Positions 1 to 8,132 of a stretch of DNA of 64,000 bases are shown here, piece by piece. The stretch covers positions 1 through 64,000 of the forward strand of contig NZ_LECW02000022.1 of assembly GCF_001042475.2 (NCBI RefSeq), given 5' to 3'. The stretch's first letter is position 1; each line of letters begins with the position of its first letter. The translations under genes were made by a program, and so were the position numbers. This DNA is from Bacillus glycinifermentans (GTDB lineage: Bacteria; Bacillota; Bacilli; Bacillales; Bacillaceae). The notes beneath the pieces were generated by a model, which worked only from the letters and a program-made list of their open reading frames with translations, ran no database searches and was not told the origin of the DNA.

Positions 1-116
1 ATTTATTTGGGTCTCTCCACATTGAAAAGCGGGGTTTTTTGTATAAGCCGCCGATCCATCCTCCGGACTATATTTAATTAAGTGAACAAATAACTTCATT
101 AATCTTTAAAAAAGAC

Positions 117-145
117 TTGTCAATTGATGAAATTGCTGAGATAAT
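117..145 (+). promoter_or_regulatory. Candidate sigma-A promoter
   Basis: TTGTCA at 117-122 and GATAAT at 140-145 are separated by exactly 17 bases, so the expected start of transcription is near 152. No long ORF follows. The element would drive the short transcript described at 152-311. Confidence 0.5.
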
Positions 146-151
146 ACTATG

Positions 152-165
152 TGTAAGTGCTTACA
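152..165 (+). promoter_or_regulatory. cre-like site (CcpA) at the transcription start
   Basis: TGTAAGTGCTTACA has TGTAAG/CTTACA arms and differs from the recalled cre consensus TGWAARCGYTWNCW at one central base (TG instead of CG). It sits at the predicted +1 of the promoter at 117-145, a position where CcpA would be expected to repress. Single-site matches are common, so this is a candidate only. Confidence 0.35.
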
Positions 166-273
166 TTTTGCCGGGATACGATCATGAGCATATACGACTA
201 AGCGGCAAAAGCTAAGGGGTACAGAGAATCAGCGCATATGCCGGTCAGATAAAAGGGGTTTATTATATCTTTT

Positions 274-311
274 GCGAATTGAATGAAAGGGGCATTGAAT
301 TCGCGGTTTTT
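274..311 (+). terminator. Intrinsic terminator
   Basis: GCGAATT (274-280) pairs with AATTCGC (298-304), extended by AATG/CATT across a G-G mismatch, with a 7-base loop and then GGTTTTT. It ends whatever transcript arises from the promoter at 117-145. Confidence 0.6.
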
Positions 312-326
312 CAATAAGGGAGAATC

Positions 327-380
327 ATGATCGTATCCGAAAGATGCGAACGAAAAGTCTGTGCAGACAGGCTTTTTTAG
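327..380 (+). CDS. Possible 17-aa micro-ORF upstream of yhaX
   Basis: ATG at 327 is preceded by AAGGGAG at good spacing and encodes 17 residues (MIVSERC... to ...CADRLF). The end of the ORF overlaps a GTCTG/CAGAC hairpin followed by a T-run (about 350-377), an arrangement seen in leader peptides and attenuators. Nothing else supports it, and it may be chance. Confidence 0.2.
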   Translation: MIVSERCERKVCADRLF

Positions 381-459
381 TTTGAGGTCTGTTCTAAAGA
401 AGCCCTTCGGGACATATTCTCTATAACAGGTACAGTCATCAAAGAAGGGGGACCTCCAG

Positions 460-1323
460 GTGTCAAAACAAATGCTTGCGCTGAATATAGACGGAACGCT
501 GCTTCGGACAAACGGACGGCTTCATCCCGCCACGAAGGAAGCGATAGAATACGCTAAGAAGAAAGACGTTTATGTAACGCTCGTGACGAACAGACATTTT
601 CGTTCCGCGTTAAAAATCGCCAAATCGCTAAAGCTCGATGCAAAGCTGATCACCCATAGCGGCGCCATTATTGCGGACAAAATTGATGAGCCTTTTTATG
701 AAAAACGAATTTCTGAGGAAAAGACGTTTAATCTTGTTCAAATATTGGAGAGCTATGACTGCAATATCAGGATTCTGCACGAAAAATATTCGATCGGCAA
801 CCGGAAAAAAACAAACTCAAATCTGCTCGGAAAGACGATGATCCATCCGTCTGACCCGATTTTTTATCCCGTGCAGTTCGTCGATTCCTTGAGCGATATG
901 CTGATGGATGAACCGGTCAGCGCGCCGGTCATTGAGGTTTACTGCACGATGGAAGAAAAGAAAGAGATCACGCATACGATCGAGAACGCCTTTCCTACAG
1001 TAGATGTCATCCAGGCCGGGGAAAAGCTCTTGATCGTTCAAAAAGGGGTTTCAAAAGAATCCGGCTTGGCGATGCTTGCGGGAGACCTCGGTTTTAAAAT
1101 GGAGGACGTCGTCGCGATCGGGCATGATACCGATGATCTCCCGATGATTGAACTGGCGGGGATGGGCGTCGCCATGGGGAATGCCCCTCAGGAAGTCAAG
1201 CAAAAAGCCGACTGGGTGACGCGCTCCAACGATGAACAAGGCGTCGCCTACATGTTAAAAGAATATTTCAGAAAGCAGCAAAGCAAAGATTTTCTCAAAA
1301 AATTTCATATCAGAAAAGTGTAA
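460..1323 (+). CDS. yhaX: Cof-type HAD-superfamily protein YhaX
   Basis: 287 aa, aligning along its whole length with remembered B. subtilis YhaX. It has the HAD fold with a Cof-type cap: motif I is LNIDGTLL near residues 8-15, and the C-terminal motif is GHDTDDLPM near residue 222. The usual DxDGT nucleophile is Asn (N9) here, as I recall for B. subtilis YhaX, so ordinary phosphatase chemistry is doubtful. The GTG start at 460 follows AGGGGG with 8-base spacing. Monocistronic, with a terminator at 1335. In B. subtilis the gene is expressed in the mother cell during sporulation (known, not visible here). Confidence 0.9.
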   Translation: MSKQMLALNIDGTLLRTNGRLHPATKEAIEYAKKKDVYVTLVTNRHFRSALKIAKSLKLDAKLITHSGAIIADKIDEPFYEKRISEEKTFNLVQILESYDCNIRILHEKYSIGNRKKTNSNLLGKTMIHPSDPIFYPVQFVDSLSDMLMDEPVSAPVIEVYCTMEEKKEITHTIENAFPTVDVIQAGEKLLIVQKGVSKESGLAMLAGDLGFKMEDVVAIGHDTDDLPMIELAGMGVAMGNAPQEVKQKADWVTRSNDEQGVAYMLKEYFRKQQSKDFLKKFHIRKV

Positions 1324-1334
1324 AACGGATGTTC

Positions 1335-1365
1335 ATCCCTGTTTTCTGAGAAAACGGGGATTTTA
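1335..1365 (+). terminator. Terminator after yhaX
   Basis: A 12-bp stem (ATCCCTGTTTTC with GAAAACGGGGAT, one G-T pair) with a 3-base loop is followed by TTTATT. It lies 12 bases past the yhaX stop codon. Confidence 0.75.
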
Positions 1366-1483
1366 TTGTTGACCTGCATTCTTTACAGCGGCATTGCTTT
1401 TTTCGGCGATGTGTTCCCGGATTGATTTTGGCGAGGTATTTTTGTACACTAAAGAAAGTTTTGAAACGAAAAAGGTGATGATA

Positions 1484-2992
1484 TTGCGCATTCATATAGA
1501 AGGGCTTCAGGACGACAGATTCGTGAGGCCGCTCGAGAATATAGCCAACCTGTTTTTTGAAGAGTCCGAAGTGGCGATTGGCGAAAAAGGTGCTTCAGAC
1601 CTTTCGATCGCCCTGCACTATGAGCTGGACGCTTCGTCGGTCCGGGCTGCAGGGGCGATTGAAGGAACTGATATTAAAGCTGAATACACGAAGTCGCTGG
1701 ACCCTGAGTTGCCGGAGAAAGAAGCGTTTAAGCAAGTGAAAAACACCGTTTCTTACGTATTTTTAAGCGTTCTTCAAGAGCATACCGGCATCGTTCAGAA
1801 GTGGGGGATTCTGACGGGAGTCCGTCCGACAAAGCTGTTGCACAAAAAACTGCAAAGCGGGATGTCAAAAGAAACGGCGCATGCCGAATTGAAAAGAGAC
1901 TACTTAATCCATGACGAAAAGATCGAGCTGATGCAAAACATCGTTGACCGCCAGCTTAAGGCCGTGCCCGATTTATACGGCCTTGACAGGGAAGTCAGCA
2001 TTTATATCGGCATTCCGTTTTGCCCGACAAAATGCGCCTACTGCACGTTTCCTGCTTATGCCATTAGAGGGCAGGCAGGACGGGTCGGTTCTTTCTTGTG
2101 GGGGCTTCACTACGAAATGCAGAAAATCGGCGAATGGCTGAAAGAACACGGCGTCAAGATCACGACCGTTTATTTTGGCGGCGGCACGCCGACAAGCATT
2201 ACGGCCGAAGAAATGGATCTGTTGTATGAGGAAATGTACCGCTCATTTCCCGATGTCAAAAACATCCGCGAAGTCACGGTTGAAGCAGGCCGCCCCGATA
2301 CGATTACCCCGGAAAAGCTTGACGTCTTAAAAAAATGGAACATCGACAGAATCAGCATCAACCCGCAGTCGTATGAAAACGAGACGTTAAAGGCGATCGG
2401 CCGCCACCATACGGTTGAAGAGACGATCGAAAAATACCATTTGTCTCGCAAACATGGAATGTCAAATATCAATATGGATTTGATCATCGGCCTCCCGGGG
2501 GAAGGCGTCAAAGAATTCCGCCACTCCCTTTCGGAAACGGAGAAATTAATGCCGGAATCGCTGACGGTCCATACGCTGTCATTCAAACGCGCTTCGGAAA
2601 TGACGAGAAACAAGCATAAGTATAAAGTGGCAGACCGCGAGGAAATCGTCGCGATGATGGATGACGCAGTGTCCTGGACGAAAGAGCACGGCTACCATCC
2701 CTACTATTTGTACAGACAAAAAAACATCCTCGGCAACCTTGAAAATATCGGGTACTCTCTTCCGGGCCAGGAAAGCATCTATAACATTATGATTATGGAA
2801 GAAAAGCAGACGATTATCGGCATCGGCTGCGGGGCGGCGAGCAAATTTGTCGATCCGAAAACGGGAAAAATCACGCATTTCGCAAATCCAAAGGACCCGA
2901 AATCATACAATGAGAGATTTGAACACTATACAGAAGAAAAACTCCGCTACTTGGCAGAACTGTTTGGACAAGACGCCAAAAGCGGGAGGTAA
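1484..2992 (+). CDS. hemZ: Coproporphyrinogen dehydrogenase-like radical SAM protein HemZ
   Basis: 502 aa from a TTG start at 1484, preceded by AAAGGTGAT; this start matches the length and N-terminus of B. subtilis HemZ, whereas upstream TTG codons would add about 30 unmatched residues. It contains the radical SAM cluster CPTKCAYC (C180, C184, C187), the glycine-rich YFGGGTPTS SAM motif, and a HemN-type C-terminal half. The family performs oxygen-independent oxidation of coproporphyrinogen; the precise role of HemZ in Firmicutes, which use the coproporphyrin route, is less clear. A bidirectional terminator follows at once. Confidence 0.92.
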   Translation: MRIHIEGLQDDRFVRPLENIANLFFEESEVAIGEKGASDLSIALHYELDASSVRAAGAIEGTDIKAEYTKSLDPELPEKEAFKQVKNTVSYVFLSVLQEHTGIVQKWGILTGVRPTKLLHKKLQSGMSKETAHAELKRDYLIHDEKIELMQNIVDRQLKAVPDLYGLDREVSIYIGIPFCPTKCAYCTFPAYAIRGQAGRVGSFLWGLHYEMQKIGEWLKEHGVKITTVYFGGGTPTSITAEEMDLLYEEMYRSFPDVKNIREVTVEAGRPDTITPEKLDVLKKWNIDRISINPQSYENETLKAIGRHHTVEETIEKYHLSRKHGMSNINMDLIIGLPGEGVKEFRHSLSETEKLMPESLTVHTLSFKRASEMTRNKHKYKVADREEIVAMMDDAVSWTKEHGYHPYYLYRQKNILGNLENIGYSLPGQESIYNIMIMEEKQTIIGIGCGAASKFVDPKTGKITHFANPKDPKSYNERFEHYTEEKLRYLAELFGQDAKSGR

Positions 2993-2995
2993 GAA

Positions 2996-3026
2996 AGGCT
3001 TCCGGCAATGCCGGAAGCCTTTTGTT
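2996..3026. terminator. Bidirectional terminator between hemZ and def
   Basis: AGGCTTCCGGC pairs with GCCGGAAGCCT across a short loop and is followed by TTTTGTTTT. It separates convergent hemZ (+) and the deformylase gene (-). Confidence 0.8.
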
Positions 3027-3608
3027 TTACCATGCGCTTTCGATCTCTACATCCTCCGGAAGCTTGAACGGGTTTTTGCTGTTGATCCGGTCGTAAAACA
3101 TGATTCCGTTCAAATGGTCGATTTCGTGCTGGGCGACGATGGCGGCGTAGCCTTTCAGCCTGAGCACCGCTTCTTTTCCGGTAATGTCGCATGCTTTCAC
3201 TTTGATTCTCTCATACCTTGGAACATAGCCTTTTACGTCCCTGTCGACGGAAAGGCATCCTTCTCCTTCAGGCAGATAAATCATCTTGACGGAATGGCTG
3301 ACGATTTTAGGATTCAGCAGCATGTATTCGTGCTGCCTATTCTTCTCGTCGGTAAAATACGCGGCAAACATCCGTTTATCAAGGCCGATTTGGTTTGCGG
3401 ACAATCCGACGCCGGGACGAAGACCGTACGTTTTGGCCGTCTCGGGGTCCTGGCTGTTTTTTAAAAACTGCAGCATTGCCAAAAGCTCTTCCTTATCTTC
3501 TTCGGATGGAGGCAGGCTGACGTCGGCGGTCACTTTTCCCAGTATGTCGTGCCCTTCTCTTACGATATCTTTCATCGTGATCATATCATCTGAATGAAAT
3601 TTGCCCAT
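3027..3608 (-). CDS. Peptide deformylase (DefB/YkrB-like)
   Basis: 193 aa. Removes the formyl group from nascent N-terminal Met. All three deformylase motifs are visible: GVGLSANQ (residues 67-74; the usual alanine/proline positions are Ser/Asn), EGCLS with metal ligand C118, and HEIDH with H161 and H165 as ligands and the catalytic Glu between them. ATG at 3608 has AAAGGTGGAG upstream; an internal ATG (residue 9) would match YkrB better in length but lacks a ribosome-binding site. Most similar to B. subtilis DefB (YkrB), whose gene lies elsewhere in that genome, so this may be an extra paralogue. Confidence 0.9.
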   Translation of the reverse strand: MGKFHSDDMITMKDIVREGHDILGKVTADVSLPPSEEDKEELLAMLQFLKNSQDPETAKTYGLRPGVGLSANQIGLDKRMFAAYFTDEKNRQHEYMLLNPKIVSHSVKMIYLPEGEGCLSVDRDVKGYVPRYERIKVKACDITGKEAVLRLKGYAAIVAQHEIDHLNGIMFYDRINSKNPFKLPEDVEIESAW

Positions 3609-3728
3609 AGACCGAGACTCTCCACCTTTCTTTCTTGGAATTTCTAAAAGGCCGGATCAAATTTGGACAAGTTGATCATATCTTTTCAAAACGCGAATGT
3701 CCAATGGCTTGCATTTCCGCGAAAACGC

Positions 3729-3758
3729 AAAAGGAGACTCCGCAGGAGTCTCCTTTTT
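3729..3758. terminator. Terminator after khtU
   Basis: GGAGACTCC (3733-3741), loop GCA, GGAGTCTCC (3745-3753), flanked by an A-run on the left and TTTTT on the right, so it can work in both directions. It ends the leftward khtSTU operon just past khtU. Confidence 0.75.
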
Positions 3759-3759
3759 G

Positions 3760-4974
3760 TCACCCTCGCTGTTTTTTTGCATCGGGTTTTTTCCACTTAA
3801 ACACGTGATTCAGCATATTGAAAATCCGTTTCGATTCCTTTGTGAGGAGCGGCCCCAATATGGCCAGAATCAGCACGTACAAAGCGGCAAACGGCTTTAA
3901 TGTGGCAGAAAGTCCGCCGGCGATCCCGAGGTTGGCGACGATGATCGAAAACTCGCCGCGTGAGACGATCGTTAAACCGATATTGGACGAAGCTTTATGG
4001 GAAAGTCCGGCCCTTCTGCCTGCGACCATGCCGGCGATAAAGTTTCCGGCCAAGGTAAGGATGACGGCGCCGAGAGACAGCCATACCGCATCTCCCAATG
4101 TAAACGGATCGATGCTCAATCCGAAGCTGAAGAAAAACATCGCGCCGAAGAAATCGCGAAACGGCACGACCAAGTGCTCGATCCGGCTGGAATGCTCTGT
4201 CTCAGAAAACACGAGGCCGAGCAGCAGGGCACCGATCGCTTCGGCAACATGAATCGTTTCCGAAAAGCCGGCGACAAAGAAGAGCAGCGCAAAAATCACG
4301 ATAATAAAGACTTCGTTTGAACGGATATCAAACAGCCGGTTTAACAATTTCGGCAGCTTCCTGGCGACGATAAAGAACAAAATCATGTAGCCGAAAGCGA
4401 TCAAAATCGAAAGCAGCGCCTTTCCGACTGAAGTCGAGTCGCCAAGGACAAGCCCGGAGACGACGGATAAATAAACGGCGAGGAAAATGTCTTCGAACAT
4501 AATGATTCCGAGAATCAGCTCGGTTTCCGGATTCGCCGTCCTCTTTAGGTTGACCAGTACTTTGGCGACAATTGCGCTCGAAGAAATCGTGATGATCCCG
4601 GCGACAATCAGGACTTCGAGAAACTCGAAGCCCGCGATGAACCCGAACAGGACGCCTAAGCTGAAATTGATCAGAATATAAATCGTTCCCCCGACAGCGA
4701 TGGACCGTCCGGATTTGATCAGCTTTCCGATCGAAAATTCCAGTCCGAGATAAAAGAGCAAAAACAGGACGCCCATTCTGCCGAAAAAGGCAATGATCTC
4801 TGAGCTTTCGATAAACTTCAGATCGATGATGCCGATCGTCGGAGCGTGCGGACCGACGATCATCCCCAGAATAATCAAAAAGGGAATGATCGAGAATTTA
4901 ATCCGGTTCGCGATTAAGGCAGCGATGGCAACAAGCAGGAGCGCGGTGCCGACTTCAAATACGAGATGATCCAA
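3760..4974 (-). CDS. khtU: K+/H+ antiporter subunit KhtU (CPA2 family)
   Basis: 404 aa, near-identical to remembered B. subtilis KhtU (YhaU). A polytopic membrane protein with about 12 hydrophobic segments and the CPA2/KefB-type signatures EFFGR-like (AFFGRMGVLFLLFYLGLEF) and NIGLTIVSRGEFSI. It is the transport subunit that expels K+ in exchange for H+ and is gated by KhtT. The start is TTG at 4974 behind GGGAGGGTGAT. It lies 6 bases past the khtT stop, so translation is probably coupled. Last gene of khtS-khtT-khtU. Confidence 0.95.
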   Translation of the reverse strand: MDHLVFEVGTALLLVAIAALIANRIKFSIIPFLIILGMIVGPHAPTIGIIDLKFIESSEIIAFFGRMGVLFLLFYLGLEFSIGKLIKSGRSIAVGGTIYILINFSLGVLFGFIAGFEFLEVLIVAGIITISSSAIVAKVLVNLKRTANPETELILGIIMFEDIFLAVYLSVVSGLVLGDSTSVGKALLSILIAFGYMILFFIVARKLPKLLNRLFDIRSNEVFIIVIFALLFFVAGFSETIHVAEAIGALLLGLVFSETEHSSRIEHLVVPFRDFFGAMFFFSFGLSIDPFTLGDAVWLSLGAVILTLAGNFIAGMVAGRRAGLSHKASSNIGLTIVSRGEFSIIVANLGIAGGLSATLKPFAALYVLILAILGPLLTKESKRIFNMLNHVFKWKKPDAKKQRG

Positions 4975-4980
4975 TGAGCA

Positions 4981-5478
4981 TCACCCTCCCTTTTGGGAAA
5001 GAAAATCCTGCTTCATTTTCTTGAGGTTTTTTCTTTCACCGGACAGGACGAGTGTGTCGTTTTCTTCAAGAACAGAGTCTGCTCCAGGATTCAACAATTT
5101 TTCCTGATTCTTTTTAATAATTGCGATCACGGTCACGCTGTAGTTTTGCCTGACGTCGATTTCACCGAGGGTTTTGCCGACGGCATTTGCCCCTTTTTCG
5201 ACTTTGAACCATTCGATGATCAGGTCGTTAAACGCCATTTCAATCGATTCAAGCGCCTGCGGCTTATAGACCATCCCGCCGAGGATGGCGGCGATTTGCC
5301 TCGCCTCGCCGTCATCAAGAGAAATGTTGGTCACGATTTCATCGGGACCTTCGTCGTCGAAACGGTAGATTTCCCTTCTTCCGTCGTCATGAACGACAAT
5401 CGTCATTTTTTCATGATTTCTCGTCTCTATTTCAAATTTTTTACCGATGCCCGGCAGATCATTTTCTTTAATATTCAA
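4981..5478 (-). CDS. khtT: KhtT, regulatory RCK_C subunit of the K+/H+ antiporter
   Basis: 165 aa from a TTG start at 5478 with GGAGGG six bases upstream; this gives exactly the recalled B. subtilis length, while a start at 5520 would add 14 unmatched residues. The C-terminal half is an RCK_C/TrkA_C ligand-binding domain (about residues 75-160). In B. subtilis the cytoplasmic KhtT dimer binds cyclic di-AMP and responds to pH to control KhtU (literature knowledge). Second gene of the operon. Confidence 0.92.
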   Translation of the reverse strand: MNIKENDLPGIGKKFEIETRNHEKMTIVVHDDGRREIYRFDDEGPDEIVTNISLDDGEARQIAAILGGMVYKPQALESIEMAFNDLIIEWFKVEKGANAVGKTLGEIDVRQNYSVTVIAIIKKNQEKLLNPGADSVLEENDTLVLSGERKNLKKMKQDFLSQKGG

Positions 5479-5542
5479 TCGTATCCCTCCAAAATAACTT
5501 TTTCCTTTTGATCTGATCATTATACAGACAAAACAGGAAAAG

Positions 5543-5869
5543 TCAGGAGAGATAATTCGACTGGTATTTCACAGGGATGGCGCACGTTTTTTCCAAAAGA
5601 AAATCACCGTGCCGAACCTCAAGCTGAGGGATGAAACGGGTGACGCTTTCGGCGTGTGCGGAAGAAAAAATATTTGCATTCTTCCCTGTTTGATTCAGAA
5701 AGCTTTTTGCCAAAGGAGGGGGCTTTAAAACATGGGTCTCAGGGTTTGAGGAATTGAGAGACGTATGGCTGCTTGCTTCAGGATCGAAGCCGGTGATCTC
5801 GTCCTGAACGATGAATGACACCGTTAAGATGGATAAACTTAACAAAAACGTCAAAATGGTTTTGATCAC
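5543..5869 (-). CDS. khtS: KhtS, small protein encoded upstream of khtTU
   Basis: 108 aa from GTG at 5869 with GGAGGGGG upstream. An N-terminal hydrophobic stretch (about residues 4-22) predicts a signal peptide or single membrane anchor; the remainder is polar and low in complexity. It corresponds by position and size to B. subtilis YhaS (KhtS), reported to modulate KhtTU. The gap to khtT is 64 bases. Less conserved than its partners. Confidence 0.75.
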   Translation of the reverse strand: MIKTILTFLLSLSILTVSFIVQDEITGFDPEASSHTSLNSSNPETHVLKPPPLAKSFLNQTGKNANIFSSAHAESVTRFIPQLEVRHGDFLLEKTCAIPVKYQSNYLS

Positions 5870-6074
5870 TTTCCCCCTCCTTTCTTCACATGCTCTCTAC
5901 CATCATGATATAAAAATGAAGATCATCATTCAACTAAAAAGGCTTGTTTCAGTATCAATTGATCTTGAAATGGAAGAAATCAGCCGATTCTGCCTTGAAA
6001 AAAAGGTTTTGAAAATAAAAAGTGGAATAGTTAAGCAATCCCCTGATGGAAACGCATTCAATGGAGGTGGTCTC

Positions 6075-6848
6075 ATGGAATTGATTAAATGGAAAGACAG
6101 CGGCGAAGTATTTGAGGTGGTGCTGAATCGGCCTGAGGCGTATAATTCCCTGAACGAAAACATGCTCAAGGAACTGAAAGAGACTTTGATACTGGCGGAG
6201 GAAAGCACATCAAGGATCATGCTGATCAAAGGAAGCGGAAAAGGATTTTCAGCAGGCGGCGATATTAAGATGATGCTGTCTTCCGCGGATGAGAACCTGG
6301 CAGAAGAGGTCATCGATACGATTTCCGACATTGTGATGATGCTCTACAGCATGCCGAAGATCACGGTTGCGGCCGTCCACGGAGCGGCAGCGGGGCTCGG
6401 CATGAGTCTGGCGCTCGGCTGTGACCATGTGCTGGCGGAAAAAGAAGCAAAGCTGGCGATGAATTTTATCGGTATCGGACTGATCCCGGACGGCGGGGGC
6501 CATTTTTTCTTGGAGCGGAGAGTCGGCGAAACGGCGGCAAAGGAACTGATTTGGAGCGGCAAAAAATTGACGGCGGACGAAGCCCAGAAGCTCCGCCTTG
6601 TTGATGCCGTATTCGGCGGCGACCTTGACCGGCATGCCGGCGCGCATCTCGAAAAGCTCCTCGAGTCGCCGCTTTCCGCGATGATCGAGACGAAAAAAAT
6701 ATACCAAACCTTAAACGCCGGACGCCTTGAGCAAACGCTCGCGCTTGAAAAAAAAGCGCAGCTCAGAATGAGGAGGACAAAAGATCATCAGGAAGGGATC
6801 CGCGCATTTTTGGAGAAGAGGAAACCGCACTTTAATCATCATGCATGA
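6075..6848 (+). CDS. yhaR: Enoyl-CoA hydratase/isomerase family protein YhaR
   Basis: 257 aa. The crotonase fold is recognised by the oxyanion-hole segments GSGKGFSAGGDIKMM and AVHGAAAGLGMSLALGCD and by the PDGGGHFFLERRVG segment. ATG at 6075 sits behind GGAGGTGG; the reading frame is open far upstream (to 5811) but that part overlaps the khtS promoter and has no ribosome-binding site. The substrate is unknown; such proteins hydrate or isomerise CoA-bound acyl chains. Divergent from khtS. Confidence 0.88.
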   Translation: MELIKWKDSGEVFEVVLNRPEAYNSLNENMLKELKETLILAEESTSRIMLIKGSGKGFSAGGDIKMMLSSADENLAEEVIDTISDIVMMLYSMPKITVAAVHGAAAGLGMSLALGCDHVLAEKEAKLAMNFIGIGLIPDGGGHFFLERRVGETAAKELIWSGKKLTADEAQKLRLVDAVFGGDLDRHAGAHLEKLLESPLSAMIETKKIYQTLNAGRLEQTLALEKKAQLRMRRTKDHQEGIRAFLEKRKPHFNHHA

Positions 6849-7013
6849 AGAAAGCCGTCCTTCCTATTTTTAAATCGCGAAAAAACGCGCCATTTGTATG
6901 GTATAATGTTTGACATCTCTAAATATATTAGTCTTTTGGTCTTAGATGTGAGCTGCGAAAATCAATTTATGAAGTAGACATCGAGATGTTCGAGCCGAGG
7001 GGGGCGGGAGGAA

Positions 7014-8132
7014 ATGAAACAAAAGATTCCATCTGAATACGTTGCAGCAAAGCTGAATGACTGGTACAGCGCCATTCGGAAAAATCAGGTTGCCGCCAGC
7101 GAGGCGCTGAAAGCCGAAATAATGCGCGACTTCGAGGATATGGAGGAAAATCAGGATGTGCTGCTTTATTACTCTCTGCTTGAATTCAGGCACAAGCTGA
7201 TGCTCAGCTATCTGAAGCCGAAAAAAAGCGGAAACATCGAAAAAAATCTTCGTGATTTAGAGGAAAAAGAGGACCAGATGACAGGTTTGTTAAATTATTA
7301 TTTTTGGTTTTTTAAAGGAATGTACGAGTTTAAGAAAAGGGAATTCGTCAAAGCGATCGGCTGTTATAAAATGGCCGAACAAAAAGTGAATGCATTAGAG
7401 GACAAGGTTGAAAAAGCCGAATTTTATTATAAGCTCGCCGAAATTTATTACTACATCAATCAGAGGTACCTTTCCATCAACTACGCGACGATGGCTTCTG
7501 ATATTTTTCAATCTTATGAAACATTAAAGGAGAAAAAGATTTATTGTGATTTTATCATCGCCGGAAATTTGGTCGAATCGATGAAATACAACGATGCGCT
7601 CACAAATCTTGAACATGCGCTTGAGGATGCCGAGACGGTCGGAAACAGCCATTTGACGGCATCCGCCCATTTTAATCTGGGGAATTGTTACTTTTATCAA
7701 AAAGCGTATCGGCAAGCCTCAGAACATATGGAAAACGCTTTATTCATATTTGAACGAGAAAAGTCGTCATACGTGCCGAAGGTATTGTATAACCTGATGT
7801 ACGTCCGTTTAAAGCAGTCAAGGCACGCTGAAGCGGCCGAATGCTATGAAAAGGGCATCAAAAGCGCGGCATCCCTTCATGATGAAGAGCACGAGGCAAA
7901 GCTCAACATTTTGCGTGGCCTGTATTTGGACGGCGGGGACCGCAGCGCCGTCCAAAGGGGGTTTGATTATTTGGAGTCAAAACGTCTCTACGCGGCCGTT
8001 GAAGAGCTGGCTTTGGATGCCGCCCAATATTATAATCAAATTGAGCGATTAAAAGATTCCATTTTTTATTATGAAAAGAGCGCTCAGGCAAGACGAAAAA
8101 TTCAAAGAGGAGATGCATTGTATGAAAGCTAA
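7014..8132 (+). CDS. Rap-family response regulator phosphatase/inhibitor
   Basis: 372 aa, typical Rap length. The N-terminal three-helix part carries the family hallmark VAAKLNDWYSAI and YYSLLEFRHKLML segments; from about residue 95 onward there are tandem TPR repeats with YYKLAEIYYY, FNLGNCYFYQKAY and FYYEKSAQARR signatures. Rap proteins dephosphorylate Spo0F or block ComA or DegU DNA binding and are inhibited by a re-imported Phr peptide. The phr gene overlaps its 3' end. No Rap lies between yhaR and yhaQ in the B. subtilis order I recall, so this pair is accessory here. Which regulator it targets cannot be read from the sequence. Confidence 0.9.
   Translation: MKQKIPSEYVAAKLNDWYSAIRKNQVAASEALKAEIMRDFEDMEENQDVLLYYSLLEFRHKLMLSYLKPKKSGNIEKNLRDLEEKEDQMTGLLNYYFWFFKGMYEFKKREFVKAIGCYKMAEQKVNALEDKVEKAEFYYKLAEIYYYINQRYLSINYATMASDIFQSYETLKEKKIYCDFIIAGNLVESMKYNDALTNLEHALEDAETVGNSHLTASAHFNLGNCYFYQKAYRQASEHMENALFIFEREKSSYVPKVLYNLMYVRLKQSRHAEAAECYEKGIKSAASLHDEEHEAKLNILRGLYLDGGDRSAVQRGFDYLESKRLYAAVEELALDAAQYYNQIERLKDSIFYYEKSAQARRKIQRGDALYES

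Larger units (their letters stand above)
152..311 (+). ncRNA. Candidate ~160-nt small RNA
   Basis: The interval is bounded by a good sigma-A promoter (117-145) and a strong intrinsic terminator (274-311), and holds no convincing ORF; the longest reading frames are a handful of codons. It lies upstream of yhaX. I do not recognise it as a known Bacillus sRNA. It could instead be the tail of an upstream operon: a stop-bounded frame without a start (about 72-200) reads like a short protein remnant. Confidence 0.35.

Noticed and set aside
1394..1483. N-terminal extension of HemZ from an upstream TTG
   Set aside because: It has no ribosome-binding site, and the family starts at the TTG at 1484, which is preceded by AAAGGTGAT.
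2847..3464. 205-codon plus-strand ORF across the hemZ end
   Set aside because: It crosses the hemZ terminator and is antisense to the deformylase gene, whose active-site motifs prove the minus-strand frame.
3818..4252. Long plus-strand ORFs inside khtU
   Set aside because: Antisense shadows; khtU has full family similarity on the minus strand.
5811..6074. Upstream extension of YhaR
   Set aside because: It overlaps the khtS start and promoter, lacks a ribosome-binding site and is unlike crotonase N-termini.
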